50,794 nt of DNA. It comes from Latescibacteria bacterium UBA6620 (GTDB taxonomy: Bacteria > Latescibacterota > UBA2968). A program made the position numbers and the translations under genes. Location of the stretch: assembly GCA_002433075.1 (NCBI GenBank), contig DJHM01000032.1:33335-84128 (forward strand), given 5' to 3'. The notes under the pieces were generated by a model. The model was not told the origin of the DNA. It saw nothing but the letters and a program-made list of their open reading frames with translations, and ran no database searches. Shown here one piece after another: positions 25,740 to 34,190 of this stretch. Each line of letters starts with the position of its first letter. Position 1 is the first letter of the stretch.

Positions 25740-27062
25740 TCAATCTTCGATCTCATCCAGCGCGATTCCGATCGCCTCGACCAGGGCGTCGATGTGCTCT
25801 CCCTCAGTCGGCAGGCTGATCGCGCACATCCCCAGACCCTGCGAAAGGAAGAATCCCTGGTTCAACAGGGACATAAACACAGCCAGACCCGTTTCCTTGT
25901 CGGCGCTCGCCATATCCCGGTAGGTCCTGACTTCCTCGATTCCAAAGTGAATGCTGAACACCGAGCCCATCACCACCACGTGCGCGACGACACCACGGTC
26001 ACCGAACAGCTTGTCCAACCCCGTCTTCAACCGCGACCCCAATCCGTTCAAGTGGGCGTGTGCATCGTCCGTCAGCTGCTCGAGCGTGGCCAGACCGGCC
26101 GCCATCGCCACGGCGTGAGCACTGTGCGTACCACTCTGGAACACTGTCGACGAGCCTTTTGAATTGTCGAGCTGATCCATCAGGTCCGCCCGTCCACCGA
26201 ACGCCCCGACCGGAAAGCCGCCTCCGATGATTTTGCCGAAACAGGTAAGGTCGGGCTCGATCTCGTAATGGCTCTGGAGGCCCCCTCTGGCCTGGCGGAA
26301 TCCGACGATCTCATCGAAGATCATGATCATCCCCAAATCCCGCGTCACGTCTCGGACACGCCGTACGAATTCCGGACGCTGCGGCAGAATCCCTGCCTTG
26401 GGATCCATAATCACACACGCAAGATCTTCTCGGTGGCGGGACAGAAGCCGCTCGAGACTCTCCTCGTCGTCATAGGGCAACACGATCGTGTCGTCCACTG
26501 AGTGCGGCGCCATGCCCCCCGCCGTCGCCACTGCCTTCGGCTCCCGAGGATCGCCCGCATCCTCCAGGTTCGGTGAAACGCTCACCTCGACCGCATCGTG
26601 GCTCCCGTGGTAGCCCCCCTCGAACTTCGCAACCTTCGGCTTCCCGGAGAACTGCCGAGCCAGCCGGATCGCGTGCAACGACGCCTCCGTGCCCGAATTG
26701 ACAAAACGAATACGGTCGAGCGACGAAACGCGATCGCACATATGCTTTGCGATCTTCGTCTCGACACCCATCGGGCCACCAAGCGCGATCCCATCCGAAA
26801 GCTGCGAGCGCACAGCGATGACGACCGCAGGATGATTGTGTCCCAGAACCTGCGCCGTGTGGTGGTTTCCGAAGTCCACGTAGGTGCGCCCATCCACGTC
26901 ATCGAGCTCACATCCCGAACCCCGTCGGAAAGTCAGCGGATAGGGCGCGTAGTAATAGGCTCCCTTGGCCGCCCCCGCGTTGACCTCTCGCCCTTCCTCG
27001 AAGAGTTCGCGCGACTCCGGTGTCAACTCACGGTATCGTTCTTCAATGGCCTCGATTCCCAT
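25740..27062 (-). CDS. Class III aminotransferase, glutamate-1-semialdehyde aminomutase-like
   Basis: A 440-residue PLP enzyme of the glutamate-1-semialdehyde 2,1-aminomutase-like class III group. VNSGTEASLHAIRLAR binds the phosphate, FEGGYHGSHD and IFDEIVGFRQARGG are the expected blocks, and the Schiff-base Lys is in CFGKIIGGGFPVGAFGG. In catabolic operons this subgroup usually transaminates other amines rather than making haem precursor, and no haem gene is nearby. GAGGAAAT precedes the ATG. It is seven bases after the amidohydrolase stop and is followed by the M81 gene, suggesting breakdown of an amino- or amide-containing compound. Confidence 0.9.
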   Translation of the reverse strand: MGIEAIEERYRELTPESRELFEEGREVNAGAAKGAYYYAPYPLTFRRGSGCELDDVDGRTYVDFGNHHTAQVLGHNHPAVVIAVRSQLSDGIALGGPMGVETKIAKHMCDRVSSLDRIRFVNSGTEASLHAIRLARQFSGKPKVAKFEGGYHGSHDAVEVSVSPNLEDAGDPREPKAVATAGGMAPHSVDDTIVLPYDDEESLERLLSRHREDLACVIMDPKAGILPQRPEFVRRVRDVTRDLGMIMIFDEIVGFRQARGGLQSHYEIEPDLTCFGKIIGGGFPVGAFGGRADLMDQLDNSKGSSTVFQSGTHSAHAVAMAAGLATLEQLTDDAHAHLNGLGSRLKTGLDKLFGDRGVVAHVVVMGSVFSIHFGIEEVRTYRDMASADKETGLAVFMSLLNQGFFLSQGLGMCAISLPTEGEHIDALVEAIGIALDEIED

Positions 27063-27069
27063 ATTTCCT

Positions 27070-27831
27070 CTATTGGCTATAGTTCATTCCGAGCAATCGC
27101 TTCGCGTTCTCTCCCAGCACGAGTCGCTTCGCGTCATCGCTGATGCCCGCCGTAATGATCTTCCCCAGTTGCGACCTCGGGTCCATCAGGGGGACATCCG
27201 ACCCGAACACAACCCGATCCGCACCCGCCTCAGTCACCAGCCGTTCGACGACCCCGGGTTCACGGAAAGTCGAACACGTCTCCAGATACACGTTCTTGTT
27301 CGCTTGCGCCGCTTCAATCGCCTGCGTTCTAAAGGGTTCCATATTCCCCGCGTGGCCGACCACGAAGTTCGCATTCGGAAACCGCGCTGCCACGATCCCC
27401 ACCTGCTCCGGTTGGCAGGTCTCTTCCGGTCCGGTGTGAGAGATCAATGCAAGGCCCCGATCGTCCGCGAACGCGTAGACAGGGTCCCAGACCGGGTCCG
27501 TCATCTTCCAGGTTGAGTAGGGAGGGTAGATCTTGATCGCCACACACCCCAGTTCGTCGACCGCCCGACCCAGCTCCTTCTCGATCCGCTCCGGCATCAG
27601 GGGCGACACATACGCGAACCCGACAAATCGGTCGGGATGTCTCGCGACGAAGGCGGCCGTCTGGTCGTTCCCCGACGTCCCGTCGGGGTGAAAGATGTTG
27701 AACAGACAACTCCGATCGATCCCCACCGCATCCATCGCCTTCACCATCGCCGAGTCGTCGTCGTACATCCCATACACGTCCCAGGGTCCGACGTGCCCGT
27801 GAAAATCGATAATTTCCTGCCCCTCAATCAC
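27070..27831 (-). CDS. Amidohydrolase_2 family protein (canonical metal site)
   Basis: A 253-residue TIM-barrel amidohydrolase. The metal and catalytic residues are intact: H11-G-H13 (DFHGHVG), SHTGPEE His, VGHAGN His and Asp in FGSDVP. The start at GTG 27831 was chosen because GAGGG lies eight bases upstream; an earlier GTG at 27861 is also in frame. The gene before it (27874-28641) is a paralogue without the metal ligands and ends just upstream. The aminotransferase follows after seven bases. Hydrolysis of a lactone, amide or carboxylate intermediate in this operon's pathway is likely. Confidence 0.87.
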   Translation of the reverse strand: MIEGQEIIDFHGHVGPWDVYGMYDDDSAMVKAMDAVGIDRSCLFNIFHPDGTSGNDQTAAFVARHPDRFVGFAYVSPLMPERIEKELGRAVDELGCVAIKIYPPYSTWKMTDPVWDPVYAFADDRGLALISHTGPEETCQPEQVGIVAARFPNANFVVGHAGNMEPFRTQAIEAAQANKNVYLETCSTFREPGVVERLVTEAGADRVVFGSDVPLMDPRSQLGKIITAGISDDAKRLVLGENAKRLLGMNYSQ

Positions 27832-27873
27832 GCCAATACCCTCACGAAGAGACCTTGCCACTCTTGTAGCTTG

Positions 27874-28641
27874 TCATTTGTCATCGGTCACTGATCCTTC
27901 AATCAGCTTCTCCACATTCCCGGCGCAAATCGCAGCCAGGTCCGAGTCGTCGATCGAGAGGTGGTTCAGCATATACAGGATCGGCCCCATCGCATAGCGG
28001 GGAAAGAAAGAGCCGTAGATCAGACGATTCGCCCCAACCGCCTCTACAAGCTGTTCAATACCCTGAGTGTTCTCGTAACGACTCAGCTCCAGGGTCGCGT
28101 TCGGAAGAACACGTAGCATCGGAAGGGCCATCGCACTGTGGGCGTAGTGCGCCCCGACAATGACGGCTCGAAGGTCCGGATATCCAGTCAACGTATCGAC
28201 GATTTCGGTTGGAGGCGTATCCGCCATCGACACCCACAGAGGCAGGTCCTCAGCGACCAGCCACTCGAGCACCGGCGCGTAGATCCAGTCGACGAACGGT
28301 GTTCGCGACATCTCCGTGCAGTGAAGCCTGACGTGCGTCACGAGTCCCGATGCGTGGAGACCCTGGATCTGGCGGAGAGACTCAGGATCGGCCCCGACCA
28401 TATACTGTGGGACCAAACCGTTCTCTCCTCCGGTCCAGCGCTCGAGCGCCTCGTTCCCGTGCATCGGACTGATCGTTTCGCCGTGGCAGGCGTAGACCAG
28501 CGCCTGGTCCACGCCGTGACGGGCCATCTCCTCGACCAGCTGAAGCGGTTCATCGAAAGGATAGCGCCGGTTGTTTCGATGGCCCACGCCTACGTTCGCA
28601 TCGAAGGCGGGCACGCGGGAGGTGAAACTCAGGTTTGACAT
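27874..28641 (-). CDS. Degenerate amidohydrolase_2 paralogue, possible pseudoenzyme
   Basis: A 255-residue amidohydrolase-fold protein. The opening H-x-H is D14-A-N16 (FDANVGVGH), and the G-S/T-D-x-P motif is GSFFPRY, so metal ligands at both ends of the barrel are gone. A His-rich segment (GAHYAHSAM) remains. ATG 28641 has TGAGGA six bases upstream. It is the first gene of the operon, with a canonical amidohydrolase directly after it. The reading frame is intact and family-like throughout, so this does not look like random decay. A regulatory or structural partner of the active paralogue is a reasonable hypothesis; an alternative metal-free activity is another. Confidence 0.78.
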   Translation of the reverse strand: MSNLSFTSRVPAFDANVGVGHRNNRRYPFDEPLQLVEEMARHGVDQALVYACHGETISPMHGNEALERWTGGENGLVPQYMVGADPESLRQIQGLHASGLVTHVRLHCTEMSRTPFVDWIYAPVLEWLVAEDLPLWVSMADTPPTEIVDTLTGYPDLRAVIVGAHYAHSAMALPMLRVLPNATLELSRYENTQGIEQLVEAVGANRLIYGSFFPRYAMGPILYMLNHLSIDDSDLAAICAGNVEKLIEGSVTDDK

Positions 28642-28743
28642 CGTCCTCAAGATCGCCCCGAAACGGCTTCCGTCCAACTGGGTTTCGTATCCGGTGCATC
28701 TCCTCGAATCTGCCCGTAGATTGGATTCTGTAGAAAGAAGAAA

Positions 28744-28766
28744 GGCGCTTCTCACTGAAAGGCGCC
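28744..28766 (-). terminator. Weak terminator-like hairpin
   Basis: On the minus strand GGCGC and GCGCC form a five-base-pair stem with a 13-base loop, followed by TTTCTTCTTTC. It lies after the broken response regulator and before the amidohydrolase operon, a sensible place for a terminator. The stem is short and the loop large. Confidence 0.4.
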
Positions 28767-28848
28767 CTGATCTACGGTCCGTCGAGCCTCATCCCCGTCG
28801 AACGAGGGGAGGCGTCGAATCGACCTTGCCACCTGCCCGGAGCGTCGT

Positions 28849-29256
28849 GTGAAAATCGTCAAACCCTTACCCGATCCGTTCCTGTTCGAGGATGGAAACC
28901 GTGTCCGGTCCCAACAGGACTGGCAACGCCGAAGACTCCAAATCCGACAGGCCCTGTTGAACATTCAGTTCGGCACGTCGCCTGGTCCCCCTGATGGTGT
29001 TTCCGTCATCACACGTGGGAAAGAGCTCGGCGCAGACGGGGAAACCCGAGAGGCGATCCGTCTGGAATTCATACCCGATCGATCACGCCCTGTTGTCACC
29101 TTCGGCGTGGATGTGAACGTCTGGATGCCGACGAAGGATCGCCCGAACGCGAAGGACGAGTTCCCAGGGAGAGAAGGGCTTGATCACGTAATCGTCCGCC
29201 CCGAGCTCGAGATCCAGGATACGATCCACCTCTTCCTTCCTCGCCGTCAACATTAG
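28849..29256 (+). pseudogene. 5' fragment of an esterase-like gene, truncated by the response-regulator remnant
   Basis: The frame starts at GTG 28849, seven bases after GGAG. The first about 80 residues (LPDPFLFEDGNRVRSQQDW, then RRRLQIRQALLNIQFGTSPG, then a family-like EAIRLEFIPD) resemble the N-terminus of acetylxylan/glucuronoyl-esterase-type alpha/beta hydrolases. The pattern is LPDP, then DG, then W-x-R-R-R-x-x-I, then YG-x-x-P. From about 29095 on the frame is simply antisense to the receiver domain on the other strand and has no family character. The catalytic part is therefore missing. The family call rests on the short N-terminal pattern. Confidence 0.42.
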
Positions 29257-29501
29257 AATAGGAATGTCCTTCGTCTGATCATCCTGCTTCAGCACCTTGC
29301 ACACCTCAAGCCCGTCCATACCGGGAAGCATCAGATCCAGGACAGGTCCGGCCTCTCAAGGTGAACGGTCTTCAACGCCGATTCGCCGTCCTCAGATGTC
29401 GCTACCTTGAACCCCTCCCGCTCGAAGTTGTACCTGATCATATCCAGAATGTCCGGTTCGTCTTCAACCAGCAGAATGGTTCCACCTTGATCTTTCGACA
29501 T
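29083..29501 (-). pseudogene. Response regulator receiver domain, frameshifted and without output domain
   Basis: From ATG 29501 the frame encodes a PhoB-like receiver: ILLVEDEPDILDMIRYNFEREG, with the acidic pair in VEDEP. It stops just before the phosphorylation site, reading RPDLSWI-stop. One frame over, from 29340 down, the domain continues as LDLMLPGMDGLEVCKVL, MLTARKE, GADDYVIKPFSPWEL. At least one base is missing near 29340. After ILRRHPD the protein ends at TGA 29083 with no winged-helix output domain, and the sequence beyond belongs to an esterase-like gene on the other strand. No histidine kinase is adjacent. Confidence 0.85.
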
Positions 29502-29621
29502 CAGTCTCAATACCTCAACGCAGTGTTTCGTCGATCCGGAACCGATGTTGACAGCACCGGACCGCTGTGAAAGCCGTGTCCAGATGCACTCCCACCACGC
29601 ACCGACTCCCCTGTACAAGAA

Positions 29622-29652
29622 GAAGGGGCTGCAACCACATCGCAACCCCTTC
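29622..29652 (-). terminator. Terminator of the porin gene
   Basis: A hairpin with arms GAAGGGG and CCCCTTC plus three further pairs past one mismatch, loop of about nine bases. On the minus strand it is followed by TTCTTG. It lies 37 bases beyond the porin stop. Confidence 0.65.
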
Positions 29653-29688
29653 AGAAGAAGAGTACCACTTCTGGTGATTCCCACAACG

Positions 29689-30654
29689 TCAGAATAGGTA
29701 GTAGACCGTCATTCTCGGAATGAACACCGTCTCCAGACCCGAGTCCTGGAAGGATTCAACGATCAGGTTTGGCATAATATGGATGTTGGAGTCAGGCATC
29801 ACGTCCGCGCCCACAAAAATTCGTGTGATCGCATCGTCCGATGCCTGGTCGCTGGGATCGAAATAGTCGACGCGCCCAAAGAGTCCAAAACGTTTCTGTG
29901 TTTTCGTTCTCCCGAACAAGGAGATTCCTCGAACCGCGACATCACGCCCGGCCAGGACGTTCTTCCGTTTTTGCCAGACTCCGTCCAGGCCGAATCCGCG
30001 ATCCTTGGTCGAGCTGAACAGGAGTCCCGCTATCGTCACGCGGTCCCGATCGTTCGGCTTTGACTCATAGTCGACATAGACCGTCGCGCCCGCGTTCTTC
30101 GTTGCTTTCAACACAAACCTGAGATACCCCTTCTTGTCGTTGTCGATCTCGGATTTGTTGCTGTTTCCATTCCCGAACATCACCTGCATTTTCACCCGAC
30201 CCTTCCGATCGAGCGGCGTTTCGAACAGGATCCCCGTATCGCGGGACGACCCCACGCCGTTCAGATCGATGATCGTTTTCTCGATCGACCGGTATCCCCA
30301 GACCCCCTCGGTGAAACTCCACGTCGGTGTGGGCGAAAGTCCGATCACCAATGTCCGACCGTTTTTCTGATAGCGCAGCCAGGCATCCTTCACGACGGGC
30401 GTCATCTTGCTACCACTACCGAATCCGGGGTCGCTCGACTCGAGCCGAAAACGTCCCGAAAATCGTTTGTTCCATTTCTTGTCGAACGTCAGGTAGATCC
30501 GTCGGAACTGGAAGCTGTTCTCTTCCTTATCCGGACCGCTGGCGATGTGGTAGTAGTCACCGAACATATACCCCTTGATTGTCGGCGCGGCAGCGGTAAC
30601 CACCTGCGGAACCGACACGAATATCAGAAGCAGAGCCCATCGGACCATCATCAT
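29689..30654 (-). CDS. Outer-membrane beta-barrel, porin-like protein
   Basis: A 321-residue exported barrel. A signal peptide (about residues 1-22, VRWALLLIFVSVPQVVTAAA) precedes alternating amphipathic strands such as FQFRRIYLTFDKKW, RFSGRFRLESSD and KGYLRFVLKATK. The chain ends with ...MTVYYLF, the terminal Phe that the BAM machinery recognises. It resembles porins of the phosphate-selective OprO/OprP-like type in layout, but ion selectivity cannot be read. The broken PhoB-like receiver gene downstream hints at a former two-component link. A terminator separates it from that remnant. Confidence 0.78.
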   Translation of the reverse strand: MMMVRWALLLIFVSVPQVVTAAAPTIKGYMFGDYYHIASGPDKEENSFQFRRIYLTFDKKWNKRFSGRFRLESSDPGFGSGSKMTPVVKDAWLRYQKNGRTLVIGLSPTPTWSFTEGVWGYRSIEKTIIDLNGVGSSRDTGILFETPLDRKGRVKMQVMFGNGNSNKSEIDNDKKGYLRFVLKATKNAGATVYVDYESKPNDRDRVTIAGLLFSSTKDRGFGLDGVWQKRKNVLAGRDVAVRGISLFGRTKTQKRFGLFGRVDYFDPSDQASDDAITRIFVGADVMPDSNIHIMPNLIVESFQDSGLETVFIPRMTVYYLF

Positions 30655-30763
30655 CCCTCCATCTGAGCGATACCAGATCCTGTCTGTAGCGAGGCTGAAC
30701 AGTACGTGGCCAAACTGATTTTAGGAAAGGTTGACGGCGTGGTTGAGTAAAAATGAGGCACAT

Positions 30764-30795
30764 AAAAGGGGATCGCGAAATCCATCGCAATCCCC
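30764..30795 (-). terminator. Terminator of the feo operon
   Basis: On the minus strand GGGGATTGCGA and TCGCGATCCCC pair over 11 positions with one mismatch, with a six-base loop, followed by TTTTATG. It lies 57 bases after the FeoB membrane-domain stop. Confidence 0.8.
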
Positions 30796-30851
30796 TCCGA
30801 GTTTTCCATTTTGCCTGCGACAGGCCCGGCTTCTTACCGGCGTTAGCGATC

Positions 30852-32276
30852 CTACATCAACAATCTCCACACCTGAGCGACTAGGAAGCACACCACGAAT
30901 CCCATCCCCACCGGCAGCAACGCCGAGATGGTCGTCCATTTCGCACTTCGCGTCTCTTTCCAGATTGTATAGATCGTCGTCGAGCACGGATTGTGGATCA
31001 GACTGAACAGCATCAGATTAACCGCCGTCAGCAGTGTCCATCCTCCCGCCTGGAAAATCGCAGCCGTGGTCGTCTCCGAATCCAGCTCGAACATCACACC
31101 CGCGCCCTCGCCCATCCCCGCCATCTTGGCGCTCAGGACCGTCAGCATCAGGATCGTCGGAACGACGATCTCGTTGGCCGGAATCGCCACCACGTAGGCC
31201 AGGAGAATCACCCCGTTCAGCCCCAGCAGCAGTCCGAAGGGATGCGTGAAATTAATGAAGTGCTCGGCCAGACTCGCGTCCCCGACGATGATGTTCGAGG
31301 ACAACCAGATCACGGCGCCGGCGGGCACCGCGAAAATCACCGCCCGCCACAGAACGATCAACGTGCGATCGATGATGGACGTATAGATCGTCTGCAAAAC
31401 GCGAGGCGGACGATACGGAGGCAACTCCAGACTGAACGCCGAGGCTTCCCCTTTCAGGATCGTGTTCGACAGGGCCCACGACACCACGAACGTCAGCAGG
31501 ATACCCAGGACCGCGATCCCCACGACCGCACCCGCGGACACCAGCCCGGCCATATGCTGCGGCGCCAGACCCCCGATGAAAATCGACGCGACCAGGATTT
31601 GCGTCGGCCACCGCCCGTTGCACAGCGCGAAGTTGTTCGTCACGATCGCGATCAGCCTCTCGCGAGGACTGTCGATCACTCGGGTCGAAACGATAGCCGC
31701 CGCGTTGCAGCCGAACCCCATACTCATCGTCAGCGCCTGCTTGCCGTGAGCGCCGGACTTGCGAAACAGGTTGTCCAGGTTGAACGCCACACGGGGCAGG
31801 TACCCGAAATCCTCGAGCAAGGTGAAAATCGGAAAGAAGATCGCCATCGGCGGCAACATCACGGCGATAACCCACGCCATCGCCAGGTAAACGCCATCGA
31901 GCAGGAACCCGTCGAGCCACCACGGGATGCCCAGTTCGGCGGAACCGGCCTTCAGCGTCGTGTGAATGTTGTCGATCAGGAGAGTCGCCAGCATCCCCGA
32001 AGGTAGATTGGCGCCCTCGATCGTCAGCCAGAACACGACCGTCAGAATCGCCAGCATCATCGGAAACCCGAGCCATCGACTCGTCACCAGTCGGTCGATC
32101 GTCCGATCGAGATCGAACCGTGGCTGTTCGTCCGTTCGCGAGACGGCGCGATCCGCCACCTGCGAAGCATCCGTGTAGATCGTTTCCATCAGTGAATCGT
32201 GGAAGTTCGGTCCCGCCTCCCATCGAACCGCCGCCGCCTCCGACAGAATCTCCTCACCTCTGTTTTCCGCGCTCAT
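30852..32276 (-). CDS. feoB: Ferrous iron transporter FeoB, membrane (permease) half of a split protein
   Basis: A 474-residue inner-membrane protein corresponding to the C-terminal permease of FeoB, which carries Fe(II) into the cytoplasm. About eight or more membrane helices are visible. The two conserved gate motifs are present in variant form: GFGCNAAAIVSTR...NNFALCNGR (first Cys pair) and IHNPCSTTIYTIWKE (second). The ATG overlaps the stop of the GTPase half as ATGA, so the two halves are made in equal amounts and must assemble. FeoB is usually one chain of about 700-800 residues, so this is a true gene split, not decay: both halves are complete. Confidence 0.92.
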   Translation of the reverse strand: MSAENRGEEILSEAAAVRWEAGPNFHDSLMETIYTDASQVADRAVSRTDEQPRFDLDRTIDRLVTSRWLGFPMMLAILTVVFWLTIEGANLPSGMLATLLIDNIHTTLKAGSAELGIPWWLDGFLLDGVYLAMAWVIAVMLPPMAIFFPIFTLLEDFGYLPRVAFNLDNLFRKSGAHGKQALTMSMGFGCNAAAIVSTRVIDSPRERLIAIVTNNFALCNGRWPTQILVASIFIGGLAPQHMAGLVSAGAVVGIAVLGILLTFVVSWALSNTILKGEASAFSLELPPYRPPRVLQTIYTSIIDRTLIVLWRAVIFAVPAGAVIWLSSNIIVGDASLAEHFINFTHPFGLLLGLNGVILLAYVVAIPANEIVVPTILMLTVLSAKMAGMGEGAGVMFELDSETTTAAIFQAGGWTLLTAVNLMLFSLIHNPCSTTIYTIWKETRSAKWTTISALLPVGMGFVVCFLVAQVWRLLM

Positions 32277-33094
32277 CGGGTCACCTCGCTCAACGTGCCG
32301 GGGTCCCCCGGCGTCCCGCGGCTCAAGTCTCCCAGTTCTCCCGTCCGGACGGCTTCGATGATCCTCTTGTCCCCCTCGAGCAGACGCAACGCCACCCAGC
32401 GGATGTTCGGCAGATCAGGATAGACCGACTCGATTTTCGCCACCAATCGATCGATCGCTTTTCGCATTGCGGGCGTTTCGTTCTTCAGTCGGTGGGGTTT
32501 ACAAACGACCTGGCCCGTCGCCACCTGGGCGAGCGTTTCGATCAGAAGCGGGATCCCTTCTCCCTGCCTTGCTGCGGCCGGCACGACCGGCACTCCCAGA
32601 TCGCGCGCCAGACGACGGTCGTCGATCTGGAGGCCGTGGCGCTTCGCCTCATCCATCAGGTTGAGACATACGACGGCTCGGTCCCTGATCTCCAGCACCT
32701 GCAGGACGAGGTTCAGATTGCGCTCCAGCCGAGTTGCGTCGACCACGATCACAGTGACATCCGGCTGGCCGAAAAGGATAAAGTCCCGTGCGACCTCCTC
32801 GTCCAGACTCGTCGACAGTAGCGAGTACGTGCCCGGGAGATCGACAAGCTTGTAGCGGCCACCGCCGAAAGAAAACCCGCCTTCAGCGCGAACCACGGTC
32901 TTGCCAGGCCAGTTTCCTGTGTGCTGCCGGAGCCCTGTGAGCGCGTTGAACACCGTACTCTTACCGGTGTTCGGATTACCGGCGAGAGCGACCACGTAAT
33001 CCCAGTTCGACATATTGACGCCGAGCTTGATCAGGTTCCCGGCGTGATGGGCAGGACAGGCTTCGCAACCTTCTGCAGTTGTCTCGGTCGCCAT
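32273..33094 (-). CDS. feoB: FeoB GTPase half of a split ferrous iron transporter
   Basis: A 273-residue N-terminal part of FeoB. The G motifs are G1 GNPNTGKS (39-46), G3 DLPG (85-88) and G4 NLMD (145-148), followed by a helical GDI-like region (about 180-265). A Cys/His-rich N-terminus (GCEACPAHH) precedes G1, as in several non-proteobacterial FeoB proteins, and may bind iron. The ATG abuts the stop of the DtxR-FeoA gene (TAAATG), and the TGA overlaps the permease ATG. GTP binding gates Fe(II) transport. Confidence 0.94.
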   Translation of the reverse strand: MATETTAEGCEACPAHHAGNLIKLGVNMSNWDYVVALAGNPNTGKSTVFNALTGLRQHTGNWPGKTVVRAEGGFSFGGGRYKLVDLPGTYSLLSTSLDEEVARDFILFGQPDVTVIVVDATRLERNLNLVLQVLEIRDRAVVCLNLMDEAKRHGLQIDDRRLARDLGVPVVPAAARQGEGIPLLIETLAQVATGQVVCKPHRLKNETPAMRKAIDRLVAKIESVYPDLPNIRWVALRLLEGDKRIIEAVRTGELGDLSRGTPGDPGTLSEVTR

Positions 33095-34129
33095 TTAGTG
33101 TGCCTCCAACGTCCGGTTGATCTGAATCTGCAAGGCCTGCTCCTTACGCAGCGCAACCGTCGCCCCACGTACGCGATACGCCGTCGGATCGCCGCTCGGA
33201 CTGATCATCTCTGCCAGAATCTCCGTACCCGGCAGGATCCCAAGATCCATCAGCCTGCGACGGGCCAACCCGCGACATCGACGGGAGATCCTGACGACTT
33301 CGCCCGATTCGCCCGGTCGAAGGACGGCCAGCGTATCCTGGAACTCATCTTCCTCATCCTCGACTGGACCCGTCGAAGAAACCACCGCCACATTCGACGC
33401 AATCATCGGCGCCAGCGTGCACTCGGTCCCATTCGCCCAGAACCGAACGCGCTCCGGCGTGATCTCGATCAGGTCGAGGCGAACACCGGGCTGCAGCCCT
33501 TCCGCGACAATTTGCGCGTAGACCGCCTCCGGCTCGTCTTCCACGTGAACAACGGTGACCGGTGTGCCCACCTCCGCTTCCGAAAGCGGGACCCCGCGTT
33601 GAGGGGCAATTTCTCCATCGACCGTCGGAATCGGATCCCCGTGAGGATCGTAGGCAGGGTTCCCCATCTCGAACGCGAGCTGATCGACGTCCGCGTCATC
33701 CAGGTCGTGTTCTCTCTCCTCTGCCAGACGGTGCCAGTCCTCTTCGGTCACCCCGGTCTCTTCGGACAGGTAATGTTCGTACAGCCGATGGACACGGATG
33801 ATTCGGAGTGCATAGGACCGGCCAATCGGCGTCAACCGAATCACAGCCCCTTCGACCTTGACGAGGCCCCGCTCCTCTGCCCGAACCAGCAGGTCGGCTG
33901 CTTCGTTCTGTGAGACCTCGAGGGCCCCACCCAGACTCTCCACCGACGCTGGCTGGCTTCGGTACTCGAAATTGTAAAGATGTTTCAGCGCGTCTTCGAG
34001 AAGAGCACGCCCGCCAAGACGACGAACTCGCTGGGCACGCCAGTAATACCCTCGATGCGGCCAGAACAGGAATGCCACGATGGCAACAAGGGCAAAGGCG
34101 ACGACAAGAGCGGTAACAGGATCGGCCAT
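33095..34129 (-). CDS. Membrane-anchored DtxR/MntR-type regulator fused to two FeoA/SH3-like domains
   Basis: A 344-residue protein. Residues 5-24 are a membrane helix. A winged helix (about 43-100) and the DtxR dimer domain (about 103-180) follow. The metal ligands align with DtxR H79/E83 (here H114/E118 in VHRLYEH) and H98/C102/E105/H106 (here H133/E137/E140/H141). Glu at the C102 position is MntR-like. Two SH3-like modules follow (about 183-253 and 264-338), and the second is a clear FeoA domain (ESGEVVRIS, RRLMDLGILPGTEI). The start at 34129 is chosen because AGGAG lies six bases upstream; ATG 34135 is too close. It is first in the feo operon and probably represses it when metal is plentiful. 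Confidence 0.9.
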   Translation of the reverse strand: MADPVTALVVAFALVAIVAFLFWPHRGYYWRAQRVRRLGGRALLEDALKHLYNFEYRSQPASVESLGGALEVSQNEAADLLVRAEERGLVKVEGAVIRLTPIGRSYALRIIRVHRLYEHYLSEETGVTEEDWHRLAEEREHDLDDADVDQLAFEMGNPAYDPHGDPIPTVDGEIAPQRGVPLSEAEVGTPVTVVHVEDEPEAVYAQIVAEGLQPGVRLDLIEITPERVRFWANGTECTLAPMIASNVAVVSSTGPVEDEEDEFQDTLAVLRPGESGEVVRISRRCRGLARRRLMDLGILPGTEILAEMISPSGDPTAYRVRGATVALRKEQALQIQINRTLEAH

Positions 34130-34172
34130 AGCCATCTCCTACGCTGGGATCTCGCAACATTGCTCAATAAAA

Positions 34173-34190
34173 TTTTAGGCGCGTCTAAAT
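34173..34190 (-). promoter_or_regulatory. Candidate iron box (DtxR-type operator) of the feo operon
   Basis: TTTTAGGCGCGTCTAAAT is an inverted repeat (TTTAG, six-base centre, CTAAA). Its TTAGG half and spacing resemble DtxR/IdeR/MntR operators. It overlaps the downstream edge of the -10 element and the expected transcription start, 44 bases before the DtxR-FeoA start codon. Binding there would block initiation. Autoregulation by the operon's own regulator is the simplest reading. Confidence 0.65.

Noticed and set aside
30993..32006. A 337-codon plus-strand open frame opposite the FeoB permease
   Set aside because: Its composition is dominated by Arg, Gln and His, as expected for antisense of a membrane protein gene. 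It has no start signal.
30852..33094. The FeoB split as another broken gene
   Set aside because: Both halves are complete, each with its own start, and joined by a 4-base ATGA overlap. That is the pattern of a functional gene split rather than decay.
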